A stretch of 64,000 bases of DNA, from NCBI GenBank assembly GCA_963693285.1, contig OY848928.1:992501-1056500 (forward strand). The letters run 5' to 3'. Each line of letters opens with the position of its first letter. Within the stretch, counting starts at the first letter, position 1. Below the pieces are notes generated by a model that was not told the DNA's origin, searched no databases, and saw only the letters and a program-made list of their open reading frames with translations. The position numbers and the translations under genes are program-made. This document shows, one piece after another, positions 1-34,266 of this stretch. The DNA comes from Xestospongia muta (taxonomy: Eukaryota; Porifera; Demospongiae; Haplosclerida; Petrosiidae).

Positions 1-9948
<9,948 letters not shown>

Positions 9949-11876
9949 CTACTCCATGTATTAGTTGTAATCAGACAGTTTGTTTTTAGCATATTGAAAA
10001 TGCTGACTTAGTGTTTTAGTATTTGTTTTATTGTTTATGTTGTCTGTTTTTATGACATAGTATTGATTAGAAGAAAATTGGCAGACAAAAATGCATAGTT
10101 ACTGTCCTTGTGGATTTACAAGAGGTTGTATATTGAAAGGCAAAAGTGTGTATACTAGTTTGCTTGTAACCAATTAAATCAGTCATTGATCTAAGTATAT
10201 ATGTATATTTATTTTGATAAAGGATATTAAAGTGGTGAAGAAATACTTATGTATCAATTGTACATGTAGTATTGGAGGTAATAATTTAAGTGCTGATCAG
10301 TCTTGGGGCCCACGTAATTGTGAGATCTAAGATGTCTTATTTTCAGCTCACAATTTAGTTACCTCGCTAGACAAGTAGTATTATTATGATATGCCTTTTA
10401 TATTATTTCTCTTCAATGGAACTTTTCACTAACTAATGCTGGTATAGGATCTTGTCTAACATTACATAGTACAGTAAAATGTGATACTAGTCTTATGAGT
10501 GAAGATGTATCATTTGGTACTATTGGAAATAACAGATGTAATCAATATCTCTATTTACATTCATATTTCCTTTAAATTAGCTCATAAGTTACTGTTATCT
10601 CATACAGTCTAAATGTGACTGCTATTATTTGGTAAATGTATGGTAGTAAAATAACAAAGAGTTGTGTGTCCATATAATCATTTAAGCAATACTTGTGTAC
10701 TTAGTCACATAATTAATGTTGTATTTAGTTTTATATTAATTATATTAGTATATAGACAATTAGAAGTCATGTGATCAATTATTAAGTGTTTGTACAATGA
10801 AGCAGTTAGAGTGTAGGCTAAGCGAATGAATTACCTGTATGTCCTCCTGATAACAGATTATATAACATGTTTATTTAATGGCTTTCTTCTAACATTGTTT
10901 ATTATAGACATTGCTAATTAACTATTATGTCTACAAAATCAATTAGGGGGTGTTCATGGACAGTATATCCATTAAGATCATTACATTAATGGGATATCAT
11001 TTACTATAATAGATATATATTTGTTGTTATAACATGTATAATGCTATTAGACAGCTGGTTGTGTATTTGTTATTAAGAGTTGGCCAATATCTTATTAGAA
11101 GTATTAGAAATGACAACAACATCTGTGTAAGATAGTGTAACATTTATAACATGAATCAAATACTGTACAAAATGTATTTCATCCCAAATTACTCAGTTTA
11201 TCAGTTGATATATGTCATATATTGTGTTATATAGTTCATTTGTCATCACTCAACTGATCTTTCAATATATGATATATGTTTTAGTCTCAAGTTATTTACT
11301 ATGTTATTAACCTGTATAAATTCACTGTTTTGACATATTGTGATCAGGCCAAGTTGTGCTGTTTTATTATTGTATTTATTATAGTAGTTTTCTTAACTAG
11401 TCTTTTTATAAATGAACTACATTGAAACTACTGTTTATGTAGTGCTAATACTATACCACCAATTTTACGAATATATTCTAATCTAACTTGTTAATATTAT
11501 TCTCATTTATGGATTCTGTTGAATTTAGCCAAAGTATTAAGCATTTCAGCTTGATAAATAACACAAAACCATTTCAATATTTAGCCTTTTCAGTCTATAC
11601 CATCTGGATGTATCTGTCATCACTAAATATAGTTTATGTAATTTTAAGTAGGTCAACTTTGAGTAAAGTAATAAATTCAACTTTGTGTTTATAAAAGTTA
11701 TAAGATATACTACTCAATCCATAGATTTAAGGAAATGTACTTTGTGTGTACGCTAACCACACCACTTCTCATTATAATAATTATTAACTTTATTAACTGA
11801 TACTCCACCTCTGACTTAATTTAGTGTTGTATATCTGTAAGTCAAGTGTCACAGTACCTATTCAGTCTGAGTGACA
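9949..11876. other. Intergenic region, gene 1 to gene 2
   Basis: About 1.9 kb of AT-rich sequence with no exon-like stretch resembling the array genes. The short open frame around 11488-11694 has no recognisable domain and no splice context. The right end contains the shared CCACCTC element upstream of gene 2. Nothing else could be recognised. Confidence 0.6.
11805..11812 (+). promoter_or_regulatory. Shared CCACCTC element upstream of gene 2
   Basis: CCACCTCT lies 65-72 bases before the start codon. The same core occurs 25-75 bases upstream of the start codons of genes 3, 4, 5 and 6. Its recurrence makes a promoter or 5'UTR element plausible; function is inferred. No clear TATA box is seen here. 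Confidence 0.45.
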
Positions 11877-22436
<10,560 letters not shown>

Positions 22437-23232
22437 CTAATACATGTATTAGTTATAATGTCAACCAGACAATATAATTATTGTTATTCACTTAACAGAC
22501 TTTGTAACTTTGGTTTATTAGTATCAGTAGTGTAGTTATATAATTTTATGTCTATGGACATAAATCTGTTTGCATAATGTATTATTGAGTACAAATAGAA
22601 GTGACAATGTTATTGTATCATGTATTTATCTTTAGTTGTTTATACTTAGTTTTGATGTTGTAAGAAATGTAACCTATTTTTTCCTTAAGACAACATTACC
22701 TTGTTTTGTGTGGGTGTTCAGTTCCATTAGCTTGTTTAGTTTGTTCCCACTGTTAAGGTGTTAATAAACAATGAACACATTAGTAACAAGTAAAATAGCT
22801 AATCCTTAAATATTGACATTATTTAGAATATACTCTGACCATTGATTGTATCCATTGAGTATTTTTAAATACTTTTGGTATATATCCTATTTAGTTAAAT
22901 TTGCTATGAGTTAATGCTAGGTCTATAGATTACAATGTAAGACTGAGTAATCAGTACTCATTATTCATTAAACATTGTAATTACACTCCTTCACTCAATG
23001 TAAGTGATCTCAATCAATAATTTCATTGTTGTGTTTTGCTTTTGTTCTATTTAGAAGTTATTTGACCAGTAACTTCACATGTAGCTTATCGTTATGTTTA
23101 ATTCAACATGATCATAATCATAATCAATAGTATAGTACTAGTAGTAACTCAATTATGCCCACCTCTTCCTGTTTATATAGGATTATAAAAATCACTTCAA
23201 AGATTAGACCTATCCTGTCAGTCAACTGAACA
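22437..23232. other. Intergenic region, gene 2 to gene 3
   Basis: About 0.8 kb of AT-rich sequence. An AATAAA hexamer at 22763-22768 could serve gene 2. The right end has the shared promoter-like elements of gene 3. No other feature recognised. Confidence 0.55.
23159..23190 (+). promoter_or_regulatory. Promoter-like region of gene 3: CCACCTC element and TATA-like box
   Basis: CCACCTCT at 23159-23166 is followed by a TATA-like TTATAAAA at 23183-23190, 43-50 bases before the ATG at 23233. Spacing resembles that of genes 4 and 6. Inference from repeated position across paralogues. Confidence 0.5.
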
Positions 23233-26200
23233 ATGAAGAACTCATTTCTTTTATTAGTGTTTTTCTTGTTTGGAACATCTGCTCAATCCAGTGGTAAGAA
23301 TTATTCTAATATTATCATTATTAGCATTGTGTATTATTTATCAATAGATAAATGTGAAATTCAAGTCAATGGAAAAAATGCATCAACACTAGTGGTCTAT
23401 GTTAGTAGCAATATAAGTCTTCGGTGTACATGCCCTAACAATAAGACAGCAGAGTGGTATCATAATGGAAATTCAATAGAAAATACCAACAAAAGCATTG
23501 TCTTGAGATCAGTGTCACAATCAGACAGTGGTTTGTACGGTTGTATAGTAAATATGACTTATGAAGTTAACATCACTGTTTACTGTAAGTGATTGTTATG
23601 TTGCTTTAATACTAGACATCATCTTCCTTTAGCTATTAATATCACTGGTAACTATACTGACTTACAAGTTGGTAGTACTACAAATATTACATGTCAAACA
23701 GATCCTATCATTCCTGATGTCACAATAACTTGGTATAATGTATCCAGTAACACAATTATTAACTCAACCAAATTAACATTGAGTCCTGTAACACTCTATG
23801 ATCACAATATACTCTACACATGTGTACTACAGTCTAACATATATCCATCACTGGAGAATAAAACTATCACTGTAACAGTACAAGGTTAGTTAATATCTAC
23901 CATTGACTATAGATTATTATTTAATTATTTACTACAGATACTACACTGATACAAGTCCCTATGTTATCACTACAAACAGGATATATTGGATCATCAACAG
24001 TTATTTTATGTAACATTACTCTTAACACAGCCATTGGTCCTGATCTATCAATACTTAACTACTACTGGTATCATGGCAATACTGAATTACTAAATCAATC
24101 AGAACCATTACAATCCAGTTTGGATAGTATGGTCTTTACTAGTAGACTAAATAGAACATCAATTGAAGTTTATAATGCTGGAGAATATAAATGTATTGCT
24201 AGTATTGTTGGTGGTAGTACATTAGAGAATGTCACAAAGTTATGTATTAAAGGTATGTTAAATAATTGTTTGTTCTAAACTTGTTTAAATGTAGTTGGAG
24301 ATGAAGAGTTCCCTAAAAAGGAGCAATTTACTGATTTAGAACTTGGAAATAACTTTGTAATTAATTGTATTACAGAATATCCTGGAGTATCTGTATTGTG
24401 GGTTGCTAATGGTTTGAACATTAGTAATGACAAGACACTAAAAATTCCATCATTGCAACCATCTCATAACAACACTAAGTATACCTGTGTTGTATTAATT
24501 CAAAAAAACCCTACTGGTTGTCCTCAAAATCAATCCAAAGAATTTGTCATCAAAGAAAAATGTAAGATATTATAGAAGATAATCATATCAATAACTAAGA
24601 TCTCTTCAATTCAGCTACTTATGTAACATCAGTTACAATGAAGCCCACAGTGACAGTAACTATTGGATCATCAACAGTTATTGTATGTAACATTACTCTT
24701 AACACAGCCATTGGTCCTGATCTATCAGTACTTAACTACACCTGGTATTATGGCAGTACTGAATTACTAAATCAATCAGAACCATTACAATCCAATAATG
24801 ATAGTATGTTCTTTACTAATAGACTAAATAGGACATCAATTGAAGTTTCTAATGCTGGAGAATATAAGTGTATTGCTGGTATTGTTGGTGGTAGTACATT
24901 AGAGAATGTTACAAAGTTATGTATTAATGGTATGTTAAATAATTGTTTGTTTTAAACTTGTTTAAATGTAGTTGGAGATGAAGATTTCCCAAAAGTGGAG
25001 CAGTTTGCTGATTTACAACTTGGAAATAACTTTGTAATTAATTGCATTACAGAACATCCTGGAGTATCTGTATTGTGGGTTGCTAATGGTTCAAACATTA
25101 GTAATGACAAGACACTAAAAATTCCATCATTGCAACCATCTCATAACAACACTAAATATACCTGTGTTGTATCAATTCAAGAAAACCCTACTGGTTGTCC
25201 TCAAAATCAATCCAAAGAATTTGTCATCAAAGAGAAATGTAAGATATTATTATAAAAGATAATTATATTAATAACTTTATAACTGATCTCTCTTCACTTT
25301 AGCTACTTATGTAACATCAGTTTCAATGAAACCCACATTGATAGTAGCCATTGGATCATCAGTAGTTATTGTATGCGACATTAATCTTAATACAGTTATT
25401 GGTACTGACCTATCAGTACTTAACTACACCTGGTATTTTAATAGTACTGAATTACTAAATCAATCAGAACCATTACAATCCAGTGATGATAGTACAGTCT
25501 TTACTAGTAGACTAAATAGGACATCAATTCAAGTTTCTAGTGCTGGAGAATATAAGTGTATTGCTGGTATTGTTGGTGGTACTACATTAGAGAATGTTAC
25601 AAAGTTATGTCTTAAAGGTATGTTAATAAATTATTGTTTAATTTAAACTTGTTTAAATGTAGTTGGAGATGAAGAGTTCCCTAAAGTGGAGCAATTTACT
25701 GCTTTACAACTTGGAAATGATTTTGCAATTAATTGTATTACAGAACATCCTGGAGTATCTGTATTGTGGGTTGCTAATGGTTTGAACATTAGTAATGATA
25801 ATACACTAACAATTCCATCATTGTTACCATTTCATAACAACACTAAGTATACCTGTGTTGTATCAATTCAAGAAAACCCTACTGGTTGTCCTCAAAAACA
25901 GTCCAAAGAATTTGTCATTAGAGAAAAATGTAAGGAATACATTGAAGATTACTATGTTAATTAACAATTTTTGCTTTAGATACTAATGTAACCACAGTTT
26001 CAATAAAGCCCATAGTGACAGTAACCATTGGATCATCAGCAGTTATTGTATGTAACATTACTCTTAATACAGCCATTGGTCCTGATCTATCAGTACTTAA
26101 CTACACCTGGTATCATAAAAACATTAATATAACTAACAGTACAACTAATCAGAGATTAATACTGCTCCTTAGTATTGATGGAAAGACATTTACTACTACT

Positions 26201-29200
26201 TTGAAAATCACATCAGTTCAATTTTCTAATGCTGGAATATATAAATGTAGTGCTGGTATTGTTGATGATAATACAATTACTAGTAACACAACACAATTAT
26301 GTGTAAAAGGTATTATATGTTTTGACTATTTAACCTGTTTTTTATTTTTTCATTGTTAGTTGTTGAAAATGACTTACTTTCTCTAAGTGCTTTTCGAGGT
26401 CTACACTTGGGTGAAAAGTTCATAAATAACTGTGTATTTGGAAATGTTAATAATCTATTAATATCATGGTGGAGAAATAATACTTTATTTATGAATGGTA
26501 ACAGACTAGAAATCCCACCTCTAAAACTTTCTGATAACAATACCATCTATACTTGTATTGTTTCTGTACACATAAATCCTTCTGGTTGTCCACATGTAAG
26601 AAGAGAATATGTCATTGTGGTAAAAAGTGAGTATTTTTCATGAACATGCAAGATAATCTGCTGTCTTTTTTTTAGATACTTACATATCATTTGTAACAAT
26701 GAAACCCACAGTGACAGTAGCCATTGGATCATCAACAGTTATTGTATGTAACATTACTTTTAATACAGCCATTGGGCCTGATCTATCAGTACTTAATTAC
26801 TACTGGTATTATAACAATATTGATATAACTAACAGGAGTGAGATTTTGGAAGATAACAAAGGGGCCAATACAGTTACTACCATAATGAATATTACATCAG
26901 CTCAACCTTCTAATGCTGGAGTATATGAGTGTAGAGCTGGTATTGTTGATAATGTCATAGTGACTAACAAAACAGAACTTTGTATAGAAGGTGAAGTTAA
27001 GCTAAATTGACTAAATTAAATTAAATATTTTTTCTTTATAGTTGTAATTGCAATCATTGAACACTACACTAATTTAAGACTTGGTGATATTAAAGAGTAT
27101 GACTGCACTTCAGATTATAGAGAGTCAGGAGTAACTGTTGAATGGAAGTCATCTGATGTAGTATTTAATAATCCTCTGATAATTACTGTGAACCAATCAG
27201 TTAACAATAGCAGGTATACATGTATCATTACAGTAGATGGTAATCCTGACAGCTGTAAGACTCAAACAAAAGATATATTACTTATTGTGAGAGGTAAATT
27301 GAAGTGAAATATTGATGCTTTTTTTGATTTATTGTCGTTAGATACTTTTGTGACAAATGTCAACATTTCTGAAAAATCATTGAACCTATCTCTACCTCTA
27401 AATTTATCATGTGTCATTACTACTAATACTGATGTCAATACTACTAAACTAGACAATATAGTGAACGTGACCTGGTGGTATCAATATAACACAGTACCTC
27501 TATTCTCAAATAACTACCGAGTTCACTCAACTACTAGTATAGGGACAACGATGTTTGAGAGTAAAGTAGAGTTTGTACAAGTGAGAGCTTCAATGGCTGG
27601 TCAGTATACATGTGTAGCATGGATAGAAGAGGAGATATACAGGAATATATCAGACTATACTGATGTGATAGTGAAATGTAAGTACAGAAGTACTAATGTA
27701 TTGTGCATATGTATAATACATTCATTATTAAGTGTACTATTGTTTCCATTCCACAGTTCCTAATAATCCAACGTATTCCATTACTATTGATCCCTTAAAG
27801 TCATATTATGGTGTTAGAACTAATGTTACTCTCACTTGTACTACTATATACCCATCCTCCTCTCTGGTTGATGTGGATACTAATGTAACTATACAATGGA
27901 AATATGGAAATAACACTATAAAATCATATACAACATTTAATGACTATACAAATCAAAATTTACAATACCCTATAAATAATGTAAAGTTATCAGATGCTGG
28001 AGAGTATATCTGTTCTTCCTATCTTAGTACTACCAGATATAATCCTTACATTAAATCAAGTGATATTATAACATCTAATGCTAAACTTGTAGTTCAAGGT
28101 AAGCGAAATTAAATTTTTACTCATGAATCATTTTCATAATTATCTTCTTATTCATTCTTTGTATTATAGTACCTGATATTATTGTGACACTATCTTCATT
28201 GGAGCCCTATTATAATACTGGTACTAACATTAACTTAACCTGTAATGTTATATTAAATGATACTTACAATAATGTGGCTGAGACAGTCACTGCACACTTT
28301 GAATGGAGAAATAAACAAGAACTATTAAAGAACTACACAGCCATACTATCTCCTAATAACTTATCACAATCCTCATTACTTCAACTATATAATCTGAATG
28401 TGTCAAATACAGGAGTGTACAGTTGTCTAGTTACTGTCTTTAAGGAATCTCCTTTTGTTATTGGAAGAAATGCTACAACTAATGTCAACCTAACTGTGAT
28501 TGGTAAGTATTTAATTATTTGATTCTCAATATTAGAGTAATACATATTGTAGATATTGGAGTTGTCATTAATACAAGTCATCCTATACTACTGGATTATC
28601 CAGGATATAATGAAGTAACTATAAACTGTTGTTCTTATTATAAATCAACAGAACTACTGAGACTAATAAAAACTGAGTGGTCATTTATACACAATGGAAG
28701 TACTTCACATAATGTTACTGAACACAATAATACATTGAGTAATTGTAGTCAATTACTAATGCCATTGGATATATCTGGAAATTATACATTTACTTGTTCC
28801 AGTAACTTTCGACTGGATAAGTCAGTGATCACAGAATACTATTCTAATGCCAGCACAGTGATTGTTAAAGGTGAGATTTACTAAGATATAATTTATTACT
28901 ATAAAATTATCATAGGTCCTAGGCTTCCAAATGTTCTGAACTTATTGAAAGCAACAGACATTACAAGTATTTCAGTTAATATCTCTTGGACAGTGAGAGA
29001 TGTTACATATACACCTGAAAACTACACTGTTCACTACAACACATCTCTTAATAAACTGAGTAACATTAGTGACATTGTTAGAGGAACTACTGATATCAAT
29101 GAATTTATTGAACTAAGAAACAAGACATATTCTATTCTCCTCACTGATCTATATCCAGGTGTAAAATATAATTATTACATCTCTACTATCAATACTGTAG

Positions 29201-32200
29201 GAAGAGTTAACTCTAATTACAGTAGTTTCTATACTGAGGAGACTGGTATGTTTTTAATAAATATATTAATAGTTTTTAATATTGTTTTTATAGTACCATT
29301 TGGTGAGCCACAGAATTTAACTTCCATTGAAGTAACATCAAAGAACATATTGTTTTCATGGCTACCACCTTTAATACATTTAAGGAATGGCAACATAACA
29401 CATTATTCTTTAAGATATAGTTATTACAATTTAACACGTTTCATGTCCTGGGAAATTATACATATTCAAAACACTACATTTTTACTAAGAAATCTTCTAT
29501 CTTACACTAACTATTCCTGTAATGTTAGTGCATCTACCAGTGTTGGTGAAGGACCAACTACTAATATTATAGTGACAACAGAGGAAGACAGTAAGACTGT
29601 ACATTTTGAAATAATTGTTATTATTGTCTTTTCTTATTTTTCTTTTCTACAGTACCAGGAAGTACTCCATTAAATCTCAACATCAGTTTCATTAATTCCT
29701 CTACCTTACTGCTATCCTGGTCACCACCATTAATACCTAATGGTATTATCATTAAGTACACCATTAATTGTATAGGAGAGAACAACAAGAACCACACTGT
29801 AGTAACCAGTACTACAATGACACTAGTATCAGATCTAAGTCCATATACTAACTACACATGTTCTGTATTTGGACATACAAGAATTGGTAGGGGACCACCA
29901 ATCACAGATATAGGACTTACTGATGAAGACAGTGAGTGTGTTTGATCATGATAAGTCATTTACTGAATTTCATAAATTTCAGTTCCAGAGCAAATTCATA
30001 ATGTGACAGTCATTATATTAAACAGTAGTACAGTTCATGTACACTGGAGTAGTCCTCTTATTCCCAATGGTGTCATTATTTACTATGAGTTGAAGATATA
30101 TGTTCTTAAAAATTTAGAGGACACTTTATTGTACAACTCATCATCAACTGACAAAGACTATGCACTAAATATAAAATTAGGTATGTGATATGTAATGATT
30201 ATAAGTTTATATTATGATCTAATAGATCCATTTATACCATACACTATATCTGTGACTGGAGCTACTATTAAAGGAAGAGGAGAAGCTGTTTTAACTGATG
30301 TGTTCTTTACACAAGAAGGAAGTAAATTAATAGAAGATTATACAGCTAGATTTCAATTTGTGTCATTTAGTTCCTCAATATGGTCCTCGTAATATAAGAG
30401 GAAGATGGTTAAAAAGAGCATCTATTGAAGTTAGTTGGTTAGCTCTGAGTCTTGTAGAGGCAAGAGGCTTCATTACAAACTACACTGTAACTGTGCAACC
30501 TGCTCAGTTAACTAGTAATAATAGGAAGAGAGAGGAGACTAGTAAACTATTAAGAGTTACAACTTCATCATCTAATGAAACTAGTATTGTTATAACAAGA
30601 AGTTTAGATCCTACACTAGACTATATAATATCAGTGTCTGCTAGTACTAAAGTTGGAGAGAGTACTAATAACACCAATATCACATTATCAGCTCTAGGTA
30701 GTTGTCAATTTCATTATGTCTATTTATTAATTGGTGTATGTATTTAGAGTCTCCTACAACAGAATTACCTATGATTTTGATATATATAGCTGGAGGAGGA
30801 GTAATAGGATTACTTGTCTGTCTTATTTGTTGTGCTGTTATATGGTCAGCATTATTGTATTAGAAGATTTGTCCTTCTAACTTGTTCTTTATGTTTTTTT
30901 AGTCGTATATGTTGTTGTAGACGCTCAAAATATAAACTGAAAAAGGAGACTGGTATTCCTGAATTGTATACTTTTGTCCAAGAAATCAAACAAGAGCCTG
31001 GAATTGATAACATTATTGATTCATCCCATTTAGATCTAATGGGTAAGCTAAAGTAATTATATACATTGTAAATACTATATTGGTTATTGATCATATGTAC
31101 TTAGAATCTACATATCAAAATGTGGAAATAATTAATAGCAGTCACACAATTTCGGTAAAAGAGTTTCCTACCTTTGTTAAGAAATCAAATGAAGTTCTAC
31201 TATTTGAGTTTGAGGTATTGATTTAATGTAGTCAAATTGGAGTTATTACATGATATTTCTATCATATATTAGGATATTCAAACACTGTCACCATTGAAAG
31301 CTGATAACATTGCTTCAAAACATGAGTATAAAAATCGTTTTCAAAATATCTTTCCATGTAAGTTTATAAATGATAGATTACATGTTAAAACCTTTTTCTC
31401 TTCAGTTGATGACAACATTGTTCCATTAACTCCAATAAAGGGAGAAAAAGGATCAGATTATATCAATGCATCTTATGTTAATGTAAATATATCATTAGTA
31501 CTAGTGATATATTAATATCTATATTACACAGGGTTATAAGAGGAAGAATGCTTACATTGCAACACAAGGTCTATTAGAATAACATTATTACTTTTCGATA
31601 CTTCATTCTTCATACTTACAGGACCTCTACCAGATACAGTAGTTGACTTTTGGAGGATGATATGGGAATACAAACTACCTACTATTGTTATGTTAACACA
31701 ATTAGTTGAAAATGAAACTGTAAGAAATGAATATGATCTTTCCTTCATCTCTAACCTCATTAAAGCGTAAGTGTACCCAATATTGGCCACAAGAGTTAGG
31801 CTCACCAACCAACTTTGGTTATGGCATTGAGGTCACTTTGAAATCAAATGAGGTTAATGAAACCTATGATAAAAAGAAAATAAGTATAAAAAAGGTAATT
31901 ATTTAAAATTTATTAATTTTAGCTCATTGTTCCACTTAAGACTGATGACAATGGAACAGTCTCATTTGATGTAACTCATTATCATTTTACTGAGTGGCCT
32001 GATCATGGAGTACCTACTGATAAGATGTGTATGATTGAATTTATTGGTCATATTCGTAAGGCACATCCTCCTGAGGGTGCTCCCCTTGTGGTTCATTGTA
32101 GTGCTGGAGTGGGAAGAACTGGTACCTTCATTGTTTTAGATACTATGTTACAGAGACTGGAACAAGAAAAGAGTCTTAACATTTATGACTTCCTCCTAGA

Positions 32201-33592
32201 GATCAGGCAACAAAGAGTCAAACTAGTTCAAACTGAAGTAAGTTATAGTCTAAATCAGATATGTGATATTACACCTCTGTATTATAGGCCCAGTATCTGT
32301 ACATTCATGAGTGTTTATCAGAGTACATCCAGTGTGGTAATACTTCTTTTCCTATCACTGGAACATATGGTATTATCAGAGAACTCAGTCAAGGAAAGGA
32401 AGGAAAAAGTGGTTTTGAAAGGCAGTTTGAGGTTAGTTCAAAATAAACATTGACAGTTATTGTAACAATTTAATTGATGATATTAGCTATTAGAGGAACT
32501 GTCAGATAGCACAAGAAATCTTTCTTGTTCTGATGGTGAGGAGAATTATGACAAAAACAGATACACATATAACTTACCATGTAAGATATTTTAAATTTAG
32601 TTATAATTATTTTTAATAAATACTTCCATTAGATAATCACACACGAGTTCAACTCAGTACAGCTAACTTCAGTGATAATGACTACATCAATGCATCCTGG
32701 ATTGATGTAAGAGTTAGCAATCATAATGTATACATAGTTTTATTGAGTACTACACTCATATAAAGGGCTACAAGCACAGCTCAGTATTCATTGCCGCACA
32801 AGCTCCAATGAAAGAGACTATACCTGATTTCTGGAAAATGATATGGGAACAAGAAAGTAATACAATTGTACTACTGTATACTGAGAGGGTAAAGCTAAAT
32901 ATAGGAATTTTTATTATTATTATTTTGTCATTCATAGGATGACTGTCCTCAATTTCATCCTATGAAACTTCATGAGACAAGTGTATATGGTAAATATTTG
33001 GTTATATTGGAGTCAGTAGTAGAAGAGGTGGAGTATATAATATATTCATTTGTGTTGGCAACTAAGGTATAATATGAGAAACCAATTGCAAGTACCTTAT
33101 CCAAAATGTTATATCTATAGGATCATGATAAACATAATGTAACTCTATTTAGTTATAATAGCTGGTACGAACATACAAAGCCACAGACTGGATCTTCACT
33201 TCTTAATATGTTTGATAATATTGTTAAAAACCAGACTAAAACTGGTAACAAACCTATTACTGTTGTATGCAAGTAAGTCATGTACTATATATGTATGTGT
33301 GTGAGTGTTGTATTTGTTAAAGTGATGGTGTTGGTAGAAGTGGTACATTTGTGAGTATCTACTCTGAACTTGAGAGAGTAAAGACAGAGGGAGTAGCTGA
33401 TATATTTCAGTTCATAAAGAAAGCTAGAAGTCAGAGAGCAGGACTGGTCCAAGAAGTGGTATGTTCTAGTATGGTAGATATGTTAAGTGATAATTTTGTT
33501 ATTGTTAGGAGCAGTACATATTTTGTCATGAAGTTCTTTCAGAATATGCAGATGAAATGTCAAAATATGACAACTTTAAACGTGCACTATAA
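23233..33592 (+). CDS. Gene 3: receptor-type tyrosine phosphatase, 16 Ig - 5 FN3 - TM - D1 - D2
   Basis: Complete gene of about 2,779 aa. Start ATG 23233 begins a clear signal peptide ([20 protein letters not shown]) in exon 23233-23293, ending in phase 1. Then 16 Ig exons, 5 FN3 domains, a TM, D1 and D2, stop TAA at 33590-33592. All exon phases agree and there is no in-frame stop. Its TM and PTP exons are distinct from genes 1/2 and closely match the broken gene 5: both have the Cys-rich juxtamembrane [11 protein letters not shown] and an R-K-(C/R)-T-Q-Y start in the exon before the WPD exon. The Ig region contains a three-copy two-exon repeat. A second possible last exon lies downstream (33880-34038). 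Likely a surface receptor phosphatase. Confidence 0.94.
23348..28870 (+). other. Gene 3 Ig-domain exons (16)
   Basis: Exons 23348-23584, 23633-23884, 23938-24252, 24295-24561, 24615-24929, 24972-25238, 25303-25617, 25663-25929, 25980-26309, 26360-26626, 26676-26990, 27042-27293, 27342-27677, 27757-28098, 28170-28502, 28553-28870. All phase 1-1 with the usual Cys/Trp/DxGxYxC pattern. The first exon begins DKCEI and has a CTC motif, like the first Ig exons of genes 4 and 6. Confidence 0.88.
23938..25929 (+). repeat. Three-copy ~680-bp two-Ig-exon tandem repeat (gene 3)
   Basis: Long/short Ig exon pairs 23938+24295, 24615+24972 and 25303+25663, offsets 677 and 688 bp. Exons are 315 and 267 bp in all three copies, and the intron with TTTAAATGTAG before each short exon is retained. 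Shared signatures are [11 protein letters not shown] in the long exon and VSVLWVANG in the short exon. Confidence 0.9.
28916..30697 (+). other. Gene 3 FN3-domain exons (5 domains)
   Basis: Exons 28916-29245, 29294-29590, 29653-29931, split domain 29983-30180 plus 30226-30321, and 30371-30697. Lengths (330, 297, 279, 198+96, 327 bp) are the standard set seen in genes 4 and 6. Confidence 0.9.
30748..31042 (+). other. Gene 3 transmembrane and juxtamembrane exons
   Basis: Exon 30748-30844: stalk SPTTELP then a glycine-rich hydrophobic span ([20 protein letters not shown]). Exon 30903-31042: Cys-rich then basic segment and an acidic end (DSSHLDLMG). The donor after the TM exon is GTCAGC, a weak match also found in gene 5. 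Confidence 0.85.
31105..32431 (+). other. Gene 3 PTP domain D1 (catalytic)
   Basis: Exons 31105-31214, 31273-31357, 31406-31482, 31532-31568, 31622-31719, 31766-31894, 31923-32237, 32288-32431. Motifs [62 protein letters not shown]. The WPD/P-loop exon is 18 bp longer than in genes 1 and 2 at its 5' end ([11 protein letters not shown]). Confidence 0.95.
32487..33592 (+). other. Gene 3 PTP domain D2 (degenerate)
   Basis: Exons 32487-32580, 32633-32706, 32766-32888, 32938-33066, 33121-33272, 33323-33458, 33509-33592. WYEH in place of WPD, and VVCNDGVGRSG as the CX5R loop. The acceptors before 32766 (ATAAAG) and 33323 (GTTAAAG) are poor in pyrimidines. Confidence 0.9.
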
Positions 33593-33879
33593 TAATTTAC
33601 AAAGTACATCATTTTAGTTACATCATTAGATTACAGTATAGCTTAGTAAACCATCAATCATAGTGTTGTACTTAATGTATACCTGTTATAAATAATGCAT
33701 TTAACTCTCATGGTTTTTTACTGTTATTAATATATATATTGTGATAAATAATAATTAATATTGACAATGTCACGTGCTGGAATAATCTTAATAGACTATA
33801 ATTATTATTAAATTATAAGATAATAGCTAGTTTAAATACTCTGCCTTTCCTGTTAGATTATAAAGATAGACCCTATAAG

Positions 33880-34038
33880 GATCAATTTTACAATTTTGTT
33901 TGTCATGAAGTTCTTGCAATATCTGCAGAAGAAATGTCAAAATATGAGAACATTAAACATGATATATATAAGTATTACATATATAATTACCATTGCAGTG
34001 ACACTCTCACTAACATTTCAAAAGAAGAGCTGCTTTAA
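33880..34038 (+). CDS. Possible alternative last exon of gene 3
   Basis: After an AG acceptor (33878-33879) an open frame of 52 codons begins DQFYNFVCHEVL, continues with AEEMSKYEN, adds a longer tail and ends KEELL-TAA. It is clearly a copy of the D2 final exon (gene 3's own begins [10 protein letters not shown]). It starts in phase 0, so it can join the exon ending at 33458 in frame. A second acceptor at 33855-33856 is possible but gives another phase. The copy downstream of gene 5 is frameshifted. It could be a used alternative 3' exon or a relic that happens to be open. Confidence 0.5.
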   Translation, partial: DQFYNFVCHEVLAISAEEMSKYENIKHDIYKYYIYNYHCSDTLTNISKEELL

Positions 34039-34266
34039 TTAGATTAATTTCTTTAGCTCAGTAGAATATAACAGGGTTATCTTTAATTTTGATTTATATA
34101 TGCTTTATGCTTTTTGTTATTCCCTAAAATAAATTTTATTTTAATTTTTGGATTGTTCATAATCAACAATTTTTGTTAATTCTCAAGACTATATCAATTA
34201 ATGAATTAATAATCATGACCTTATTTCCGGGCATGTAGTTATAATTTATTATTATATATGTTGACT

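Noticed and set aside
11488..11694. Open frame of 68 codons between genes 1 and 2
   Set aside because: Low-complexity AT-rich translation, no signal, domain or splice context.
33880..34038. Start of a separate PTP gene after gene 3
   Set aside because: Only the last-exon equivalent is present; no upstream PTP exons occur between 33593 and 33880.
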